Positions 9,278-17,326 of a DNA stretch of 64,000 nucleotides are shown piece after piece (position 1 is the first letter of the stretch; the number at the start of each line of letters is the position of its first letter). Location: the NCBI RefSeq assembly GCF_001261915.1, contig NZ_CVRT01000117.1, positions 62,001-126,000 of the forward strand. The letters run 5' to 3'. Made by a program: the position numbers and the translations under genes. The notes beneath the pieces were generated by a model. That model searched no databases. It was not told the origin of the DNA and was given only the letters and a program-made list of their open reading frames with translations. Source of the DNA: Halorubrum sp. SD626R. Lineage in GTDB: Archaea; Halobacteriota; Halobacteria; Halobacteriales; Haloferacaceae.

Positions 9278-9308
9278 CCTGCTTGTCAACCAGTCATAGA
9301 CAAGCAGG
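9278..9308. repeat. Perfect 10-bp inverted repeat (hairpin)
   Basis: CCTGCTTGTC (9278-9287) and GACAAGCAGG (9299-9308) are exact inverse complements separated by 11 bases. It sits just beyond the 3' end of the nuclease remnant at 9345 and may be its old terminator or the end of a lost mobile element. Confidence 0.6.
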
Positions 9309-9344
9309 TACACCTGCGTTATCAAAAATTAAGAAGGAAACGCG

Positions 9345-9761
9345 TCACGCGTCGTGTGCCTTGACCATCTCTCTGAGCTCGGACCTACTGAGCGGGTTGA
9401 TCTCGCGACGGTCACCCTCGTCGGTGTAGAAGATCAAAGCGGAGACCGATCGGTCCGGGTATCGGTCGGCGACGACGTGGTAGTATATACTGAGCTGTTT
9501 CCTGTACTCGTCTTCAGCGTGGGTCGTGCGATCGGTCTTGTAGTCGATGACCTCGACACAGTCAGACGTGATATGAAGCAAGTCGATGATCCCACCGATC
9601 GTCACTTCCTCGTCGTCGACGGTAAGCGGAAGGAACGCGTCGACCTCAGCTTTCTTTTCTCCTTCGAGCGAATCGAGGAGCCGCTTCACATTCTCCTTAT
9701 CAGGGTTGTCGTCGGCGCCGGCAGCCTCGTCGAGCACATGCCGCTCCGCGAACCCGGAAAC
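9345..9761 (-). pseudogene. C-terminal fragment of an AddA/RecB-like helicase-nuclease
   Basis: About 138 codons of the last domain of an UvrD/AddAB-type ATP-dependent nuclease. The PD-(D/E)XK core is visible: GGIIDLL (metal-binding Asp), then EVIDYKTD with the Asp/Glu-x-Lys pattern, then a QLSIYYHV helix. The fragment begins SGFAERHV, the typical start of the nuclease domain, with no helicase motifs upstream. Instead the DNA changes within about 30 bp to a threonine-synthase-like fragment. A full gene would be over 1000 codons, so this is a recombination remnant. Its own 3' end looks intact. Confidence 0.75.
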
Positions 9762-9783
9762 AGATGCGGGTCGTGCTGGCCGA

Positions 9784-10266
9784 TCATCGCGAGGCGTGAA
9801 TCGGGGTATCTTCAGCGACGAGGACTACCGCTTCCCGATCCAGTGCCCCCAAATCCGCGGCAACGCTCAGCGCCACATTCCCGTGCGAGACGGTCCCGAT
9901 CGGGTCGCCGAGACGAGTGATACCCACGGCCGTCCTTCGGTCTCTGAAACTCCCGGTCGGATTGGCGGCCTCAAGCTTCAGATGAATTCGTGGACCGTCT
10001 GCCATCTCAATCGACGGTGTTCGCAACAGCGGCGTCACGCCGGCCGTGGCGGCCAATCCGCTCGGCTCCGTCGCAGGGAGCACCGCTTCGTAGCGCCACG
10101 GACTGCGGTGTCCTTCCGAGACAGTATCGTTGTTCTGGCCGCTTGCGTCGGGCCAAGAAAACGCGGACGTGTCTGTCTCGAATCATGACGGCTCACCACA
10201 GGCACACCCCGCGGCTTCTCTGAATGCGTAGGTGTCACCACAGTCGTAGCAAACCAACTGGTCCAT
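9784..10266 (-). pseudogene. Threonine-synthase-like PLP enzyme, nonsense-mutated and truncated
   Basis: From an ATG at 10266 the frame reads a zinc ribbon (CYDCG ... CACGEPS), then a TGA at 10183-10185 exactly where the family usually has Trp. The same frame then resumes as FETDTSAFSWPD, WRYEAVLPATEP, GVTPLL and the PLP-lysine segment LKLEAANPTGSFRDR. It ends at a stop at 9784 after about 160 codons, less than half the usual length. A TGG to TGA change and loss of the C-terminal half both inactivate it. The 3' break joins a nuclease fragment. Confidence 0.82.
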
Positions 10267-10441
10267 AAACTACTGTTTCAGGCGGTGTACAAAGCCCGGA
10301 CCATGGATCGATCCTGACCTTGCCAATGTGAGGATCGGCACTCACTGAACACCAGCGTCAGAGTCGCCACCGCCCCACAGATATGCCCCCGGATGTTGCT
10401 TCCTCGTGTACTTTTTTGAGAAGCGAGTACGCAGTTATTCC

Positions 10442-11605
10442 ATGGCGACGCCAGACGAGTTTGGCGAGTTCGGTGGGAGACACGTTCCAGAACCACTCGA
10501 AGAACCCTTAGCAGAATTAGCAGCTGCGTACGAGGAAGCTATCGCGGATGAGGGATTCATGGATGAATTCCGTCACCTGTTGAAACACTTTGCTGGACGT
10601 CCAACACCGGTCTTCTATGCGGAAACACTAAGCGAGCGATACGGGGCAGATATCTATCTCAAGCATGAGGATCTCCTCCATGGTGGGGCACACAAACTCA
10701 ACAATACGCTGGGCCAGGCGCTGTTGGCAAAGCGGGCAGGGAAAGACCGCTTGATCGCAGAGACGGGTGCTGGACAACACGGGACCGCGACGGCGATGGT
10801 TGGCGCGCTGTTGGATCTTGATACGACCGTGTATATGGGGCGCCACGACATGCAACGGCAAGAGATGAACGTCTTCCGAATGCGCCTCATGGGTGCCGAT
10901 GTCGAGCCGGTCGATCGAGGCAACGAGGGGCTCGCGGAGGCGGTCGATGCCGCATTGGAAGATTTCGCTGCAAACGTCGAATCTACGCATTATCTCGTTG
11001 GGAGCGTCGTCGGTCCGGATCCGTTCCCGCGGATGGTCCGTGAGTTCCAGTCCGTCATCGGGACGGAGGCTCGCGAACAAATTCAGGAACTCCACGGCGA
11101 CCTTCCTGACGCGTGTGTCGCCTGTGTTGGCGGCGGATCGAACTCAATCGGCCTTTGGCACGCATTCAAAGATGACGACGTGATGTTCTACGGCGCCGAA
11201 CCGGGTGGGACCGACGATGCGAATCACTCTGCACCACTCTCGAAGACGAAACAGGAGGAACCACAGATCTTCCAGGGGATGAAAACGAAGACGATTGGAG
11301 ACGACACCGAGAACCACTCGATTTCAGCTGGGCTTGATTATCCGGCGATTGGGCCGGAACACGCTGCGCTCCAAGAGATGGGGCGGGCGGAGTATCATGC
11401 GATTTCTGACGATGAAGCCTTAGCCGCGTTCCGCGAACTGAGTGAGGCAGAGGGGATTATCCCCGCGTTAGAGCCAGCTCATGCCCTTGCGTTGGCCGCT
11501 AAATTGGCTGAAGAGGACCAACATGACACCCTGTTAGTCAACCTCTGTGGTCGCGGCGATAAGGACATGCAGACGGCTGCCGAACACTTCGACCTCTCAG
11601 ACTGA
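10442..11605 (+). CDS. trpB: Tryptophan synthase beta subunit, solitary
   Basis: 387 residues, a complete TrpB catalysing condensation of indole with L-serine via PLP. Visible are GEFGGRHVPEPLEEPL, the PLP-lysine segment KHEDLLHGGAHKLNNTLGQ (about 75-93), ETGAGQHGTATA, the phosphate loop CVGGGSNSIG and the C-terminal NLCGRGDKD. ATG at 10442 gives the normal N-terminus. Haloarchaeal trpB normally sits in trpCBA; here no trpA, trpC or other aromatic gene is near, and the gene lies between a pseudogene and a GNAT enzyme. It is probably an extra or transferred copy that could scavenge indole. Codon use is less GC-biased than in the flanking core genes. Confidence 0.95.
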   Translation: MATPDEFGEFGGRHVPEPLEEPLAELAAAYEEAIADEGFMDEFRHLLKHFAGRPTPVFYAETLSERYGADIYLKHEDLLHGGAHKLNNTLGQALLAKRAGKDRLIAETGAGQHGTATAMVGALLDLDTTVYMGRHDMQRQEMNVFRMRLMGADVEPVDRGNEGLAEAVDAALEDFAANVESTHYLVGSVVGPDPFPRMVREFQSVIGTEAREQIQELHGDLPDACVACVGGGSNSIGLWHAFKDDDVMFYGAEPGGTDDANHSAPLSKTKQEEPQIFQGMKTKTIGDDTENHSISAGLDYPAIGPEHAALQEMGRAEYHAISDDEALAAFRELSEAEGIIPALEPAHALALAAKLAEEDQHDTLLVNLCGRGDKDMQTAAEHFDLSD

Positions 11606-11643
11606 GTCGCTCTCTCCGGAGGCACCCTCTGCCGGACCGACCA

Positions 11644-12219
11644 CTACAGTTCCTTTTCAAAGTGGACGAGTTCGTAGGTCCCAGCAGTGGATGTCGCTGT
11701 TTGGTCGTACCCTTGGTCGTGATAGAATTCGAGTGCTGCTGTCTGGCGGGTTGATGTCGTTGCAAGGAGCGTCTCATACCCGCCGCCAGCTGCCCGGCGC
11801 TCAAGTTCATTGAGAAGTTGTCGGCCGTATCCACGCCGCTGGTGTGTCGGTGCGACACGCATCCGATGGAGTTCCGCGGCTCCGGGCCGGTTGCGTTCGT
11901 CGCTACGGCCGACTTGGGTCGGGATGAACCCACCCATTGCGACCAGGATTCCGTCGTGGGTGGTCAGCTTGGCTACCTGCTGTGGTGATGCATCAAAATT
12001 CTCTGTCTGATCGGTCCGTGGGTGGTCAGCGTCGACAATGCCGACGACGAACGCGCCTCCGGTCTCAAGATACGAGGTCGCTATCGTTCGTAGATCGTCT
12101 GTTCCGGGGATGTCCGATGGATCGACCCCTGTCTCCTGTATTGCCCATTGATGAAGCGCCCAGACAGCAGTGTCGTCCCGCGGATCGTATGGTCGGAGCG
12201 ACAATCCGTTCGAGTCCAC
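11644..12219 (-). CDS. GNAT family N-acetyltransferase
   Basis: 191 residues. The acetyl-CoA-binding core is clear: LHRMRVAPTHQRRGYGRQLLNELE (motif A with RRGYG at about 133-137) followed by LEFYHDQGYDQ near the C-terminus. An insert of about 40 polar residues sits between beta strands 2 and 4. The acceptor is unknown. The gene converges on trpB with a 38-bp gap and is transcribed alone. Confidence 0.9.
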   Translation of the reverse strand: MDSNGLSLRPYDPRDDTAVWALHQWAIQETGVDPSDIPGTDDLRTIATSYLETGGAFVVGIVDADHPRTDQTENFDASPQQVAKLTTHDGILVAMGGFIPTQVGRSDERNRPGAAELHRMRVAPTHQRRGYGRQLLNELERRAAGGGYETLLATTSTRQTAALEFYHDQGYDQTATSTAGTYELVHFEKEL

Positions 12220-12502
12220 ACTGGCGGATAGTACCGATCCGGCTTAAAAAATGGATTATGATAACCGTCATCTCTTATCAGCCTCACCAAGCGGAGGTTC
12301 GAACATATTTATCATGTGACAGGAATCTCTTGAAACCCGCCGTAAGTGATCTGTTCCGCTCCAGTTGCGGTCGATACAGGGGACTCACGAATCGCTCAGT
12401 ACAATGGACTCACATAGCGCTCAACCCCCAGAGTTAGTTGGTTCCTATCAGGAGCGCCGTGCGAGATACAGAGGGTGAGTTTAGCAGGGAATCCGAGGCT
12501 AT
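12220..12502. other. Gene-free stretch upstream of the pilin gene
   Basis: About 280 bases between the divergent GNAT and pilin genes. It is AT-rich at both ends, as expected for promoters. I see no gene or repeat in the middle. Confidence 0.5.
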
Positions 12503-12521
12503 TTACTCCAGTAGGGAGTAA
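12503..12521. promoter_or_regulatory. Inverted repeat over the pilin promoter
   Basis: TTACTCC (12503-12509) and GGAGTAA (12515-12521) are exact inverse complements with a 5-base spacer. The left arm overlaps a TATA-like TATTTAC that lies about 27 bp before the ATG at 12530. A dyad at this position is what an operator for a dimeric regulator would look like. Confidence 0.5.
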
Positions 12522-12529
12522 TAAATATA

Positions 12530-13054
12530 ATGAGTCGACGGCATCGCGCTGTAACTCCTGTAGTTTCAACTATTCTCATGGTCGCAGTTGTGGTGGTTTT
12601 AGCCGCAACGGTCTCTGTATTTTTTCTCGATGTCACAGAGGATATTAACGAGCCTGCGCCAGTCGTTGGCCAGACGAGTGGAGAGTTTGAGCCAGGACCC
12701 CAACGTGTACGTATTACGCACATAGCTGGGGAGAGTATTCCCGCTGAAGAATTGGAAGTTGTCGTTCGGGCGTCTGGCCCTGATGTGGATGCTGAAGCAC
12801 GACTAGTTAATCTTCCCGAGTTTGATGAAGAGAAAGATCCTGAGAACATAATATCATTTTTTCATAAAGAAATCGAGAGTAACGATCCAAATACGTGGGG
12901 CGTTGGTGACACAATCCAGTTTGAGATAAACGTAACAGGTGCTGACTTTCGTGAACCGCCAAAAAATGATAATCCTGATGCTGACGAACTCACTGTCCTA
13001 ATTGTTCATACGCCTTCGGAGGCGGTCATTGTTAGAAAGACGTTTACACCGTAG
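12530..13054 (+). CDS. Archaeal type IV pilin-like protein
   Basis: 174 residues. The N-terminus MSRRHRAVTPVVSTILMVAVVVVLAATVSVFFL is the class of haloarchaeal pilin/DUF1628 proteins: a short positive leader, the AVTPVVSTILMVA processing and hydrophobic region (about 7-31), then an acidic extracellular domain rich in beta structure. It would be cleaved by a PibD-type peptidase and either assemble into a pilus or remain membrane-anchored. No pilus ATPase or assembly platform is nearby, so it is an orphan pilin. GC is low for this genome, and a candidate operator overlaps the promoter. Confidence 0.85.
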   Translation: MSRRHRAVTPVVSTILMVAVVVVLAATVSVFFLDVTEDINEPAPVVGQTSGEFEPGPQRVRITHIAGESIPAEELEVVVRASGPDVDAEARLVNLPEFDEEKDPENIISFFHKEIESNDPNTWGVGDTIQFEINVTGADFREPPKNDNPDADELTVLIVHTPSEAVIVRKTFTP

Positions 13055-13118
13055 TGTGAGATACGCAATCTTCAGTGACCGCCCGTTTCAGGCAAGAATA
13101 CGTCTGAAGAATAGGATC

Positions 13119-13129
13119 TCAACAGAGCC
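13119..13129. repeat. Solo IS-end-like motif TCAACAGAGCC
   Basis: This 11-mer recurs at 16444-16454, and with a last-base change at 47771-47781, where it is part of a terminal inverted repeat. It resembles the ends of haloarchaeal insertion sequences (recalled, not checked). No element is attached here. Confidence 0.35.
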
Positions 13130-13167
13130 TCTATGTCACAAGGACGTTTCTGGAATAACATTAAGTC

Positions 13168-14079
13168 ATGTGGTCAGGTAATCACCTTGTGAACCGCCGT
13201 ACGTACCTTTCTATAGCCAGCGTGAGTGTGACGGCAGTTCTCTCTGGTTGCGGTGGGAACAGCAGTTCTGACGACGGTCCAGAGAGTAATCTCTCAGAAG
13301 GTACCCAAGCAACTAACCAGGATCATAGGGACAGCGATATAGAGAACAATACATCAGAAAACACCCAGACAGCCCAAAACAGCGGCGACGATGCCGAGCT
13401 ACATGGTGTGGCTGAATTTGAGATAATCAGACTTGATGTCCCTAATGAAATAACCCAGCCAGATACAGTAGATGTCAAACTCACAGTTGAGAACACTGGC
13501 GATGCTCGGGGAACATTCCGTGGTGAGATTGACATCGATGTTGACGGGGTTTTCTTGCCGACATCGATACAGTATGATGCGGAGATTAGTGCTGGTGAGC
13601 GTGCGACTCTCACAGAAACCCTTGATCCGGATCGCTCAGGGTTTGTGACGTTCCGTATTGAGGGTATTGAGCACGAATTGATGATAATCCCCGAGCATAC
13701 AGGACCACAGATACAGGGTGTTAAACTTGTCAGAGAATGGACTGAACACGGGGACGTATACCAAAATGCAATTGACTCCGCACCGGCTGGTAGCTTGATT
13801 GTAATAGCCGTGCGGTACTGGTACTGGTATGGAGACTCTGGTGTGTTAGATATCTCTGCCGAATACGAAACAAACGGAAAAGAGATGTCTCAACGAGATG
13901 TTATACAAGACCGGTCTAAACGTATCGTAAGGCAGCGCGGTTGGGAGCCACAAGAAGATTACATCAAAATATCAACATATGGATGGGATCCAGGAGTATA
14001 CACTACAAAAGTACAGCTGCGGGACGAGCGTAACGGAGACTTATCGACAACCAAAGAAGTAAGATACACGCTTGAGTGA
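13168..14079 (+). CDS. Tat lipoprotein with CARDB-like domain
   Basis: 303 residues. A twin-arginine start (NRRTYLSIASVSVTAVLSGCGG) ends in the lipobox LSGC, followed by a Ser/Asp/Asn/Thr-rich acidic linker of about 55 residues. From about 85 to 170 the sequence (RLDVPNEITQPDTVDVKLTVENTGDARGTF) resembles CARDB/COG1361 Ig-like domains. The C-terminal third is not recognised and has several Trp and Tyr residues. A GTG at 13189 directly before NRRTYL is an alternative start. Low GC and isolation suggest transfer. Surface-anchored; function unknown. Confidence 0.8.
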   Translation: MWSGNHLVNRRTYLSIASVSVTAVLSGCGGNSSSDDGPESNLSEGTQATNQDHRDSDIENNTSENTQTAQNSGDDAELHGVAEFEIIRLDVPNEITQPDTVDVKLTVENTGDARGTFRGEIDIDVDGVFLPTSIQYDAEISAGERATLTETLDPDRSGFVTFRIEGIEHELMIIPEHTGPQIQGVKLVREWTEHGDVYQNAIDSAPAGSLIVIAVRYWYWYGDSGVLDISAEYETNGKEMSQRDVIQDRSKRIVRQRGWEPQEDYIKISTYGWDPGVYTTKVQLRDERNGDLSTTKEVRYTLE

Positions 14080-14200
14080 GTAGCAGCCTAGGTTCATAAT
14101 AATGGAATCGTCAGCGAGTAATAAGCCGACTGCCACAAGGTAGTTTTGGAGAATCTGTTTTTGTTTAACGAACCACCATTTATTAGCGTTACAGAAGAGA

Positions 14201-16264
14201 GTGCCACACCTGATGATAAATCATCTTGGCATTGTCGGACAGATCTACGTTGGCGTTTTCGCACTCAGTGGTCTCATCTGTCTTGCCGCCATCAGCCGGG
14301 CACAGCAGTTTCAGGACCCCGATGTCCGCCGAGGACTGGTCTGGTTACTTGCCACTGCCGGCGGATGGGCGCTCCTCAGAGCTGCTGGGTTCCTGCTTCC
14401 TGATCCATTCCGTGTGCCGGCATACATCATTGGGCTCGCCATCGGCTTCGCTACCGTCTGGGCATGGCTCTACTTTTGTTCCGCCTACTCTGGACGAACC
14501 TACCACCGCAACACGCCGCTACGACGAGCGAGTGCGGGCATCTTTCTTTCCGTAATCGCGATCAAAGCAACGAACCCGATTCACGGCGCGTACTTTACCG
14601 CACAGGAGGTATCGACGCCGTTTGCCCATCTGGCTGTCGAACACAACGTGCTCCACTGGACGGCAACAGGCTTGTCATACGTGCTGTCAGCGGTGGGCCT
14701 ATTCATGATTTTTCAGCTGTTCTTCGAATCTGGGTACGATACTCGATCCCTCAGCGTGCTATCGGCTCTAATTGGACTCCCGGTCGTTTTCGACATCGTC
14801 GCTCAGTTTACGCCGTTGCTTATCAATATCATCTACGCCCCTATCGGAGTAGCAGTATTCGCAGTCGGTGTACTGTTCGTCTTTGAACGTCGCTTCCTCG
14901 CGGTACAGCGGGCATCAATCGATGATGACCTCTCTATCTACCTCGATGAACGGGGTCGGATCCGCGACTATTCGGCAACTGTCAGAGAGGTGTTACCGGA
15001 ACTCGATGGAGCGACGGGAGATCAGCTCTCCGAGACTGTTCCGTCAGTCGTTGAGGCGCTCGAGAGCAACGATCAGATACTCGAACGCGATCAGTCCGGT
15101 GACAAGCGGTATTATTTTGTCTCGACGAGTACCACTATGCTCGGTGAGGCCGGCGCACAAATTATACTGCTATCGGACGTAACTCAGGTGGAGTGCCAGC
15201 GTCGCGAACTCGCCGATCGTGAGGCTGAGCTTAACGCGCAGAACGAACTGTACCGAGGCGTCATCGATGCCAGTTTCGGCGTCGTCTTTCGAATCAACGA
15301 GCAAGGGCAGTGCACCTTTGCCTCTCCGTCTGTTGAGAAATTTCTCGGCTACTCGCCGGCGGAACTCGAAGGCAACCCGCTCTCGGTTAGCCTGCCGAAC
15401 GAGGCAACGGTCGAACGGGCGTGGGACGAAATCGAGCCGATATTCAACGGCGAACGGAACATGGTGCGAGACTTTCCCCTGAAGAAAAAATCGGGGACCA
15501 CCGTGTTCACGGACATACGTGGTGTCCCTATTTATGAGGGTAGCGTTCCTGCCGACGAGCGAACGACCGACCACATCATTGGCATTCAGTTGATGGTGCG
15601 TGATGCGACAAAACGGCGGGAGCGGGAGGGACTTATCAGTGTTATCAACCGCGTGCTGCGTCACAATATGCGAAACAAAATGGGCGTTATTACCGGCTAC
15701 GCGGAGATGCTTGAGAACCGACTCAGCGGCGAGGACGCAAAAAAGGCATCGCAGATCAGAGACACGGCCAACCAGCTGTTTGAGTTGACCGAGTCAGCCC
15801 AACGGCTTGAGGAATATCGGGACCTGTCACCTGATCTTGAACCAATCGACATCACCCCGATGCTCGAAGAAACTGTCACAGAACTACAGATGCAGTACCC
15901 CGAGGCTTCCGTGACGATTAACGCTCCTGACACCGTTGTAGCGGATACCCATGAGCGTCTCAAAACGGCGCTATGGGAGGTTGTCGAAAACGCTGCGAAA
16001 CACGGCGGTAATCCACCGAATATCGAGATCGACGTGACAGACACCGAGACAGGGGTGACGATTGCTGTCAGGGATAATGGACCGGGACTCCCCGAGATAG
16101 AACAGGAAGTTCTCGAGTCGAATGAGGAGACGCCACTGATTCACGGTGAAGGTCTCGGCCTGTGGCTTATTCACTGGATTGTTACCAGCCTTGACGGCGA
16201 ACTCGAAACGACGGCGGGAAATGAGGGCACAGTGGTTACGATTTGCCTCCCGAAAGTGGAGTAA
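14201..16264 (+). CDS. Sensor histidine kinase with N-terminal 7TM region and PAS domain
   Basis: 687 residues. The order is: seven hydrophobic segments (about 10-235) of the histidine-kinase N-terminal 7TM type; a PAS-like region (about 240-330); a coiled linker; a clear PAS domain (about 350-475, NELYRGVIDASFGVVFRI, FLGYSPAELEGNPL); the phosphoacceptor box RVLRHNMRNKMGVI; and a HATPase domain with N-box VENAAKHG, DNGPGLP and GEGLGLWL. It should autophosphorylate on His and signal to a partner regulator, but no response regulator is adjacent (haloarchaeal kinases are often orphans). ATG 14201 or 14213 are both possible. A remnant of another kinase lies just downstream on the other strand. 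Confidence 0.9.
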   Translation: MPHLMINHLGIVGQIYVGVFALSGLICLAAISRAQQFQDPDVRRGLVWLLATAGGWALLRAAGFLLPDPFRVPAYIIGLAIGFATVWAWLYFCSAYSGRTYHRNTPLRRASAGIFLSVIAIKATNPIHGAYFTAQEVSTPFAHLAVEHNVLHWTATGLSYVLSAVGLFMIFQLFFESGYDTRSLSVLSALIGLPVVFDIVAQFTPLLINIIYAPIGVAVFAVGVLFVFERRFLAVQRASIDDDLSIYLDERGRIRDYSATVREVLPELDGATGDQLSETVPSVVEALESNDQILERDQSGDKRYYFVSTSTTMLGEAGAQIILLSDVTQVECQRRELADREAELNAQNELYRGVIDASFGVVFRINEQGQCTFASPSVEKFLGYSPAELEGNPLSVSLPNEATVERAWDEIEPIFNGERNMVRDFPLKKKSGTTVFTDIRGVPIYEGSVPADERTTDHIIGIQLMVRDATKRREREGLISVINRVLRHNMRNKMGVITGYAEMLENRLSGEDAKKASQIRDTANQLFELTESAQRLEEYRDLSPDLEPIDITPMLEETVTELQMQYPEASVTINAPDTVVADTHERLKTALWEVVENAAKHGGNPPNIEIDVTDTETGVTIAVRDNGPGLPEIEQEVLESNEETPLIHGEGLGLWLIHWIVTSLDGELETTAGNEGTVVTICLPKVE

Positions 16265-16274
16265 GCCGTATCTG

Positions 16275-16360
16275 TTACTCAGCTGTCGGTGATTCTACAG
16301 TAAATACGGATCCCTCTGGGTGGTTGTCTTCAACCCGGACATTACCGCCATTAATTGGCG
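16275..16360 (-). pseudogene. C-terminal remnant of a histidine kinase
   Basis: Read on the minus strand, about 26 codons give INGGNVRVEDNHPEGSVF-TVESPTAE and a TAA at 16275-16277. This is the end of a HATPase domain, where Gly-Gly, Glu/Asp-Asn and Gly-Ser-x-Phe precede the last beta strand. Nothing upstream continues it. It lies tail to tail with the intact kinase at 14201-16264 and is probably what is left of a second kinase. Confidence 0.6.
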
Positions 16361-16443
16361 AACGAGTACGCAACTACTTGCCGTGGCGTGAGAGAGATTG
16401 GGGCACGGACCAAATGGGAAGCGAAGTACATCGACCATAGTTT

Positions 16444-16454
16444 TCAACAGAGCC
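16444..16454. repeat. Solo IS-end-like motif TCAACAGAGCC
   Basis: Second copy of the 11-mer seen at 13119-13129, here between a kinase remnant and the HNH gene. It may mark the end of a lost insertion sequence. Confidence 0.35.
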
Positions 16455-16507
16455 GTTGATAGCGATACTAAGCTAGAAATTATATTGCCGGGGGTTTATC
16501 GGAAAAC

Positions 16508-16813
16508 ATGGCGACGACTTGTGCACTCTGTCGCCGTGTCGTTCCTGACGAACGAATTGACGATTCTCAGGTCGTTCAGGAGCATCATCTGCGGCCGGAA
16601 GAACGCGCCACCAGTCCCACGGTGATGCTTTGTCGACCCTGCCATGACCAAATTCACGCACAGTTCGCTAACACCGAGTTACGAGACAAGTACGACACCA
16701 TTGAGTCGCTCAGGTCGGCCGACCGACTCACCGGGTACATTAACTGGATTCGAGGAACAAACAAACTCGATATTAGTGTCGCCACAAGCGACCACGTTCG
16801 CGAACGCTCCTGA
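16508..16813 (+). CDS. Small HNH endonuclease-like protein
   Basis: 101 residues with zinc-binding CALC (Cys5, Cys8), the HH pair in EHHLRPEE and a second pair in CRPCHDQIHAQF, the full HNH pattern of C-x2-C, HH and C-x2-C-H-x3-H. The remainder is a short basic/polar tail. Such stand-alone HNH proteins are probably DNA nicking or cleaving enzymes; no partner gene is evident. A TATA-like ATTATATT lies about 27 bp before the ATG at 16508, suggesting a leaderless transcript. The downstream hypothetical gene follows after about 110 bp. Confidence 0.85.
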   Translation: MATTCALCRRVVPDERIDDSQVVQEHHLRPEERATSPTVMLCRPCHDQIHAQFANTELRDKYDTIESLRSADRLTGYINWIRGTNKLDISVATSDHVRERS

Positions 16814-16925
16814 TTGTATTTAAATGGTATGCCTGGCGTTCACAATTTGCCCGCTGGAACCAATACCTAGGAATAATCAATGGGGCAGAACTGATTTGTC
16901 TGCGATTCCCCGAATAACGAACGAA

Positions 16926-17297
16926 ATGTCCACCCGCGATGCTGAGTTGATGATCGAGACCTGGCGTATCCGCGAGCGGGACCTTCCCCGCGTTCCACCC
17001 GGGGGTTGGGAGACTGTGGACCGACTCCGCGAAGCCGTGTGTCTGGTCGTGGGATGTAGCGTCGACGGTGTCGAACGCGTCGAACCATTCTCGGGGCCGG
17101 CTACCGAGCGCGAACGGTTCCATGCGGAGGTGACGACCGACGCGATCGGTGACGAACACGTTCACATACGGGACGCTATCTCAACGGACTCGTCGTCAAG
17201 TGACTCTGGCGCATCGACTGCGGTCAACGAGCGTGAGGATGCGTTCGATGAAACAACCGAGCAGTTTGATCTCGACGAGGCACTCGACCGACTGTAG
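16926..17297 (+). CDS. Hypothetical haloarchaeal protein
   Basis: 123 residues from the ATG at 16926 (MSTRDAELMIETWRIRERD); a longer frame starts at 16824, but its extra residues look non-coding. The first 75 residues seem folded, and the last 45 form a Ser/Asp/Glu-rich acidic tail ending FDLDEALDRL. I recognise no family. It converges on the RNase HI gene 29 bp away. Confidence 0.6.
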   Translation: MSTRDAELMIETWRIRERDLPRVPPGGWETVDRLREAVCLVVGCSVDGVERVEPFSGPATERERFHAEVTTDAIGDEHVHIRDAISTDSSSSDSGASTAVNEREDAFDETTEQFDLDEALDRL

Positions 17298-17326
17298 TGA
17301 CGCTTCAGTTACCGAGCACGTAGCCC

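Noticed and set aside
9106-9429. 107-codon + frame across the hairpin and the nuclease remnant
   Set aside because: It crosses the junction between intergenic DNA and an antisense gene fragment and matches no family.
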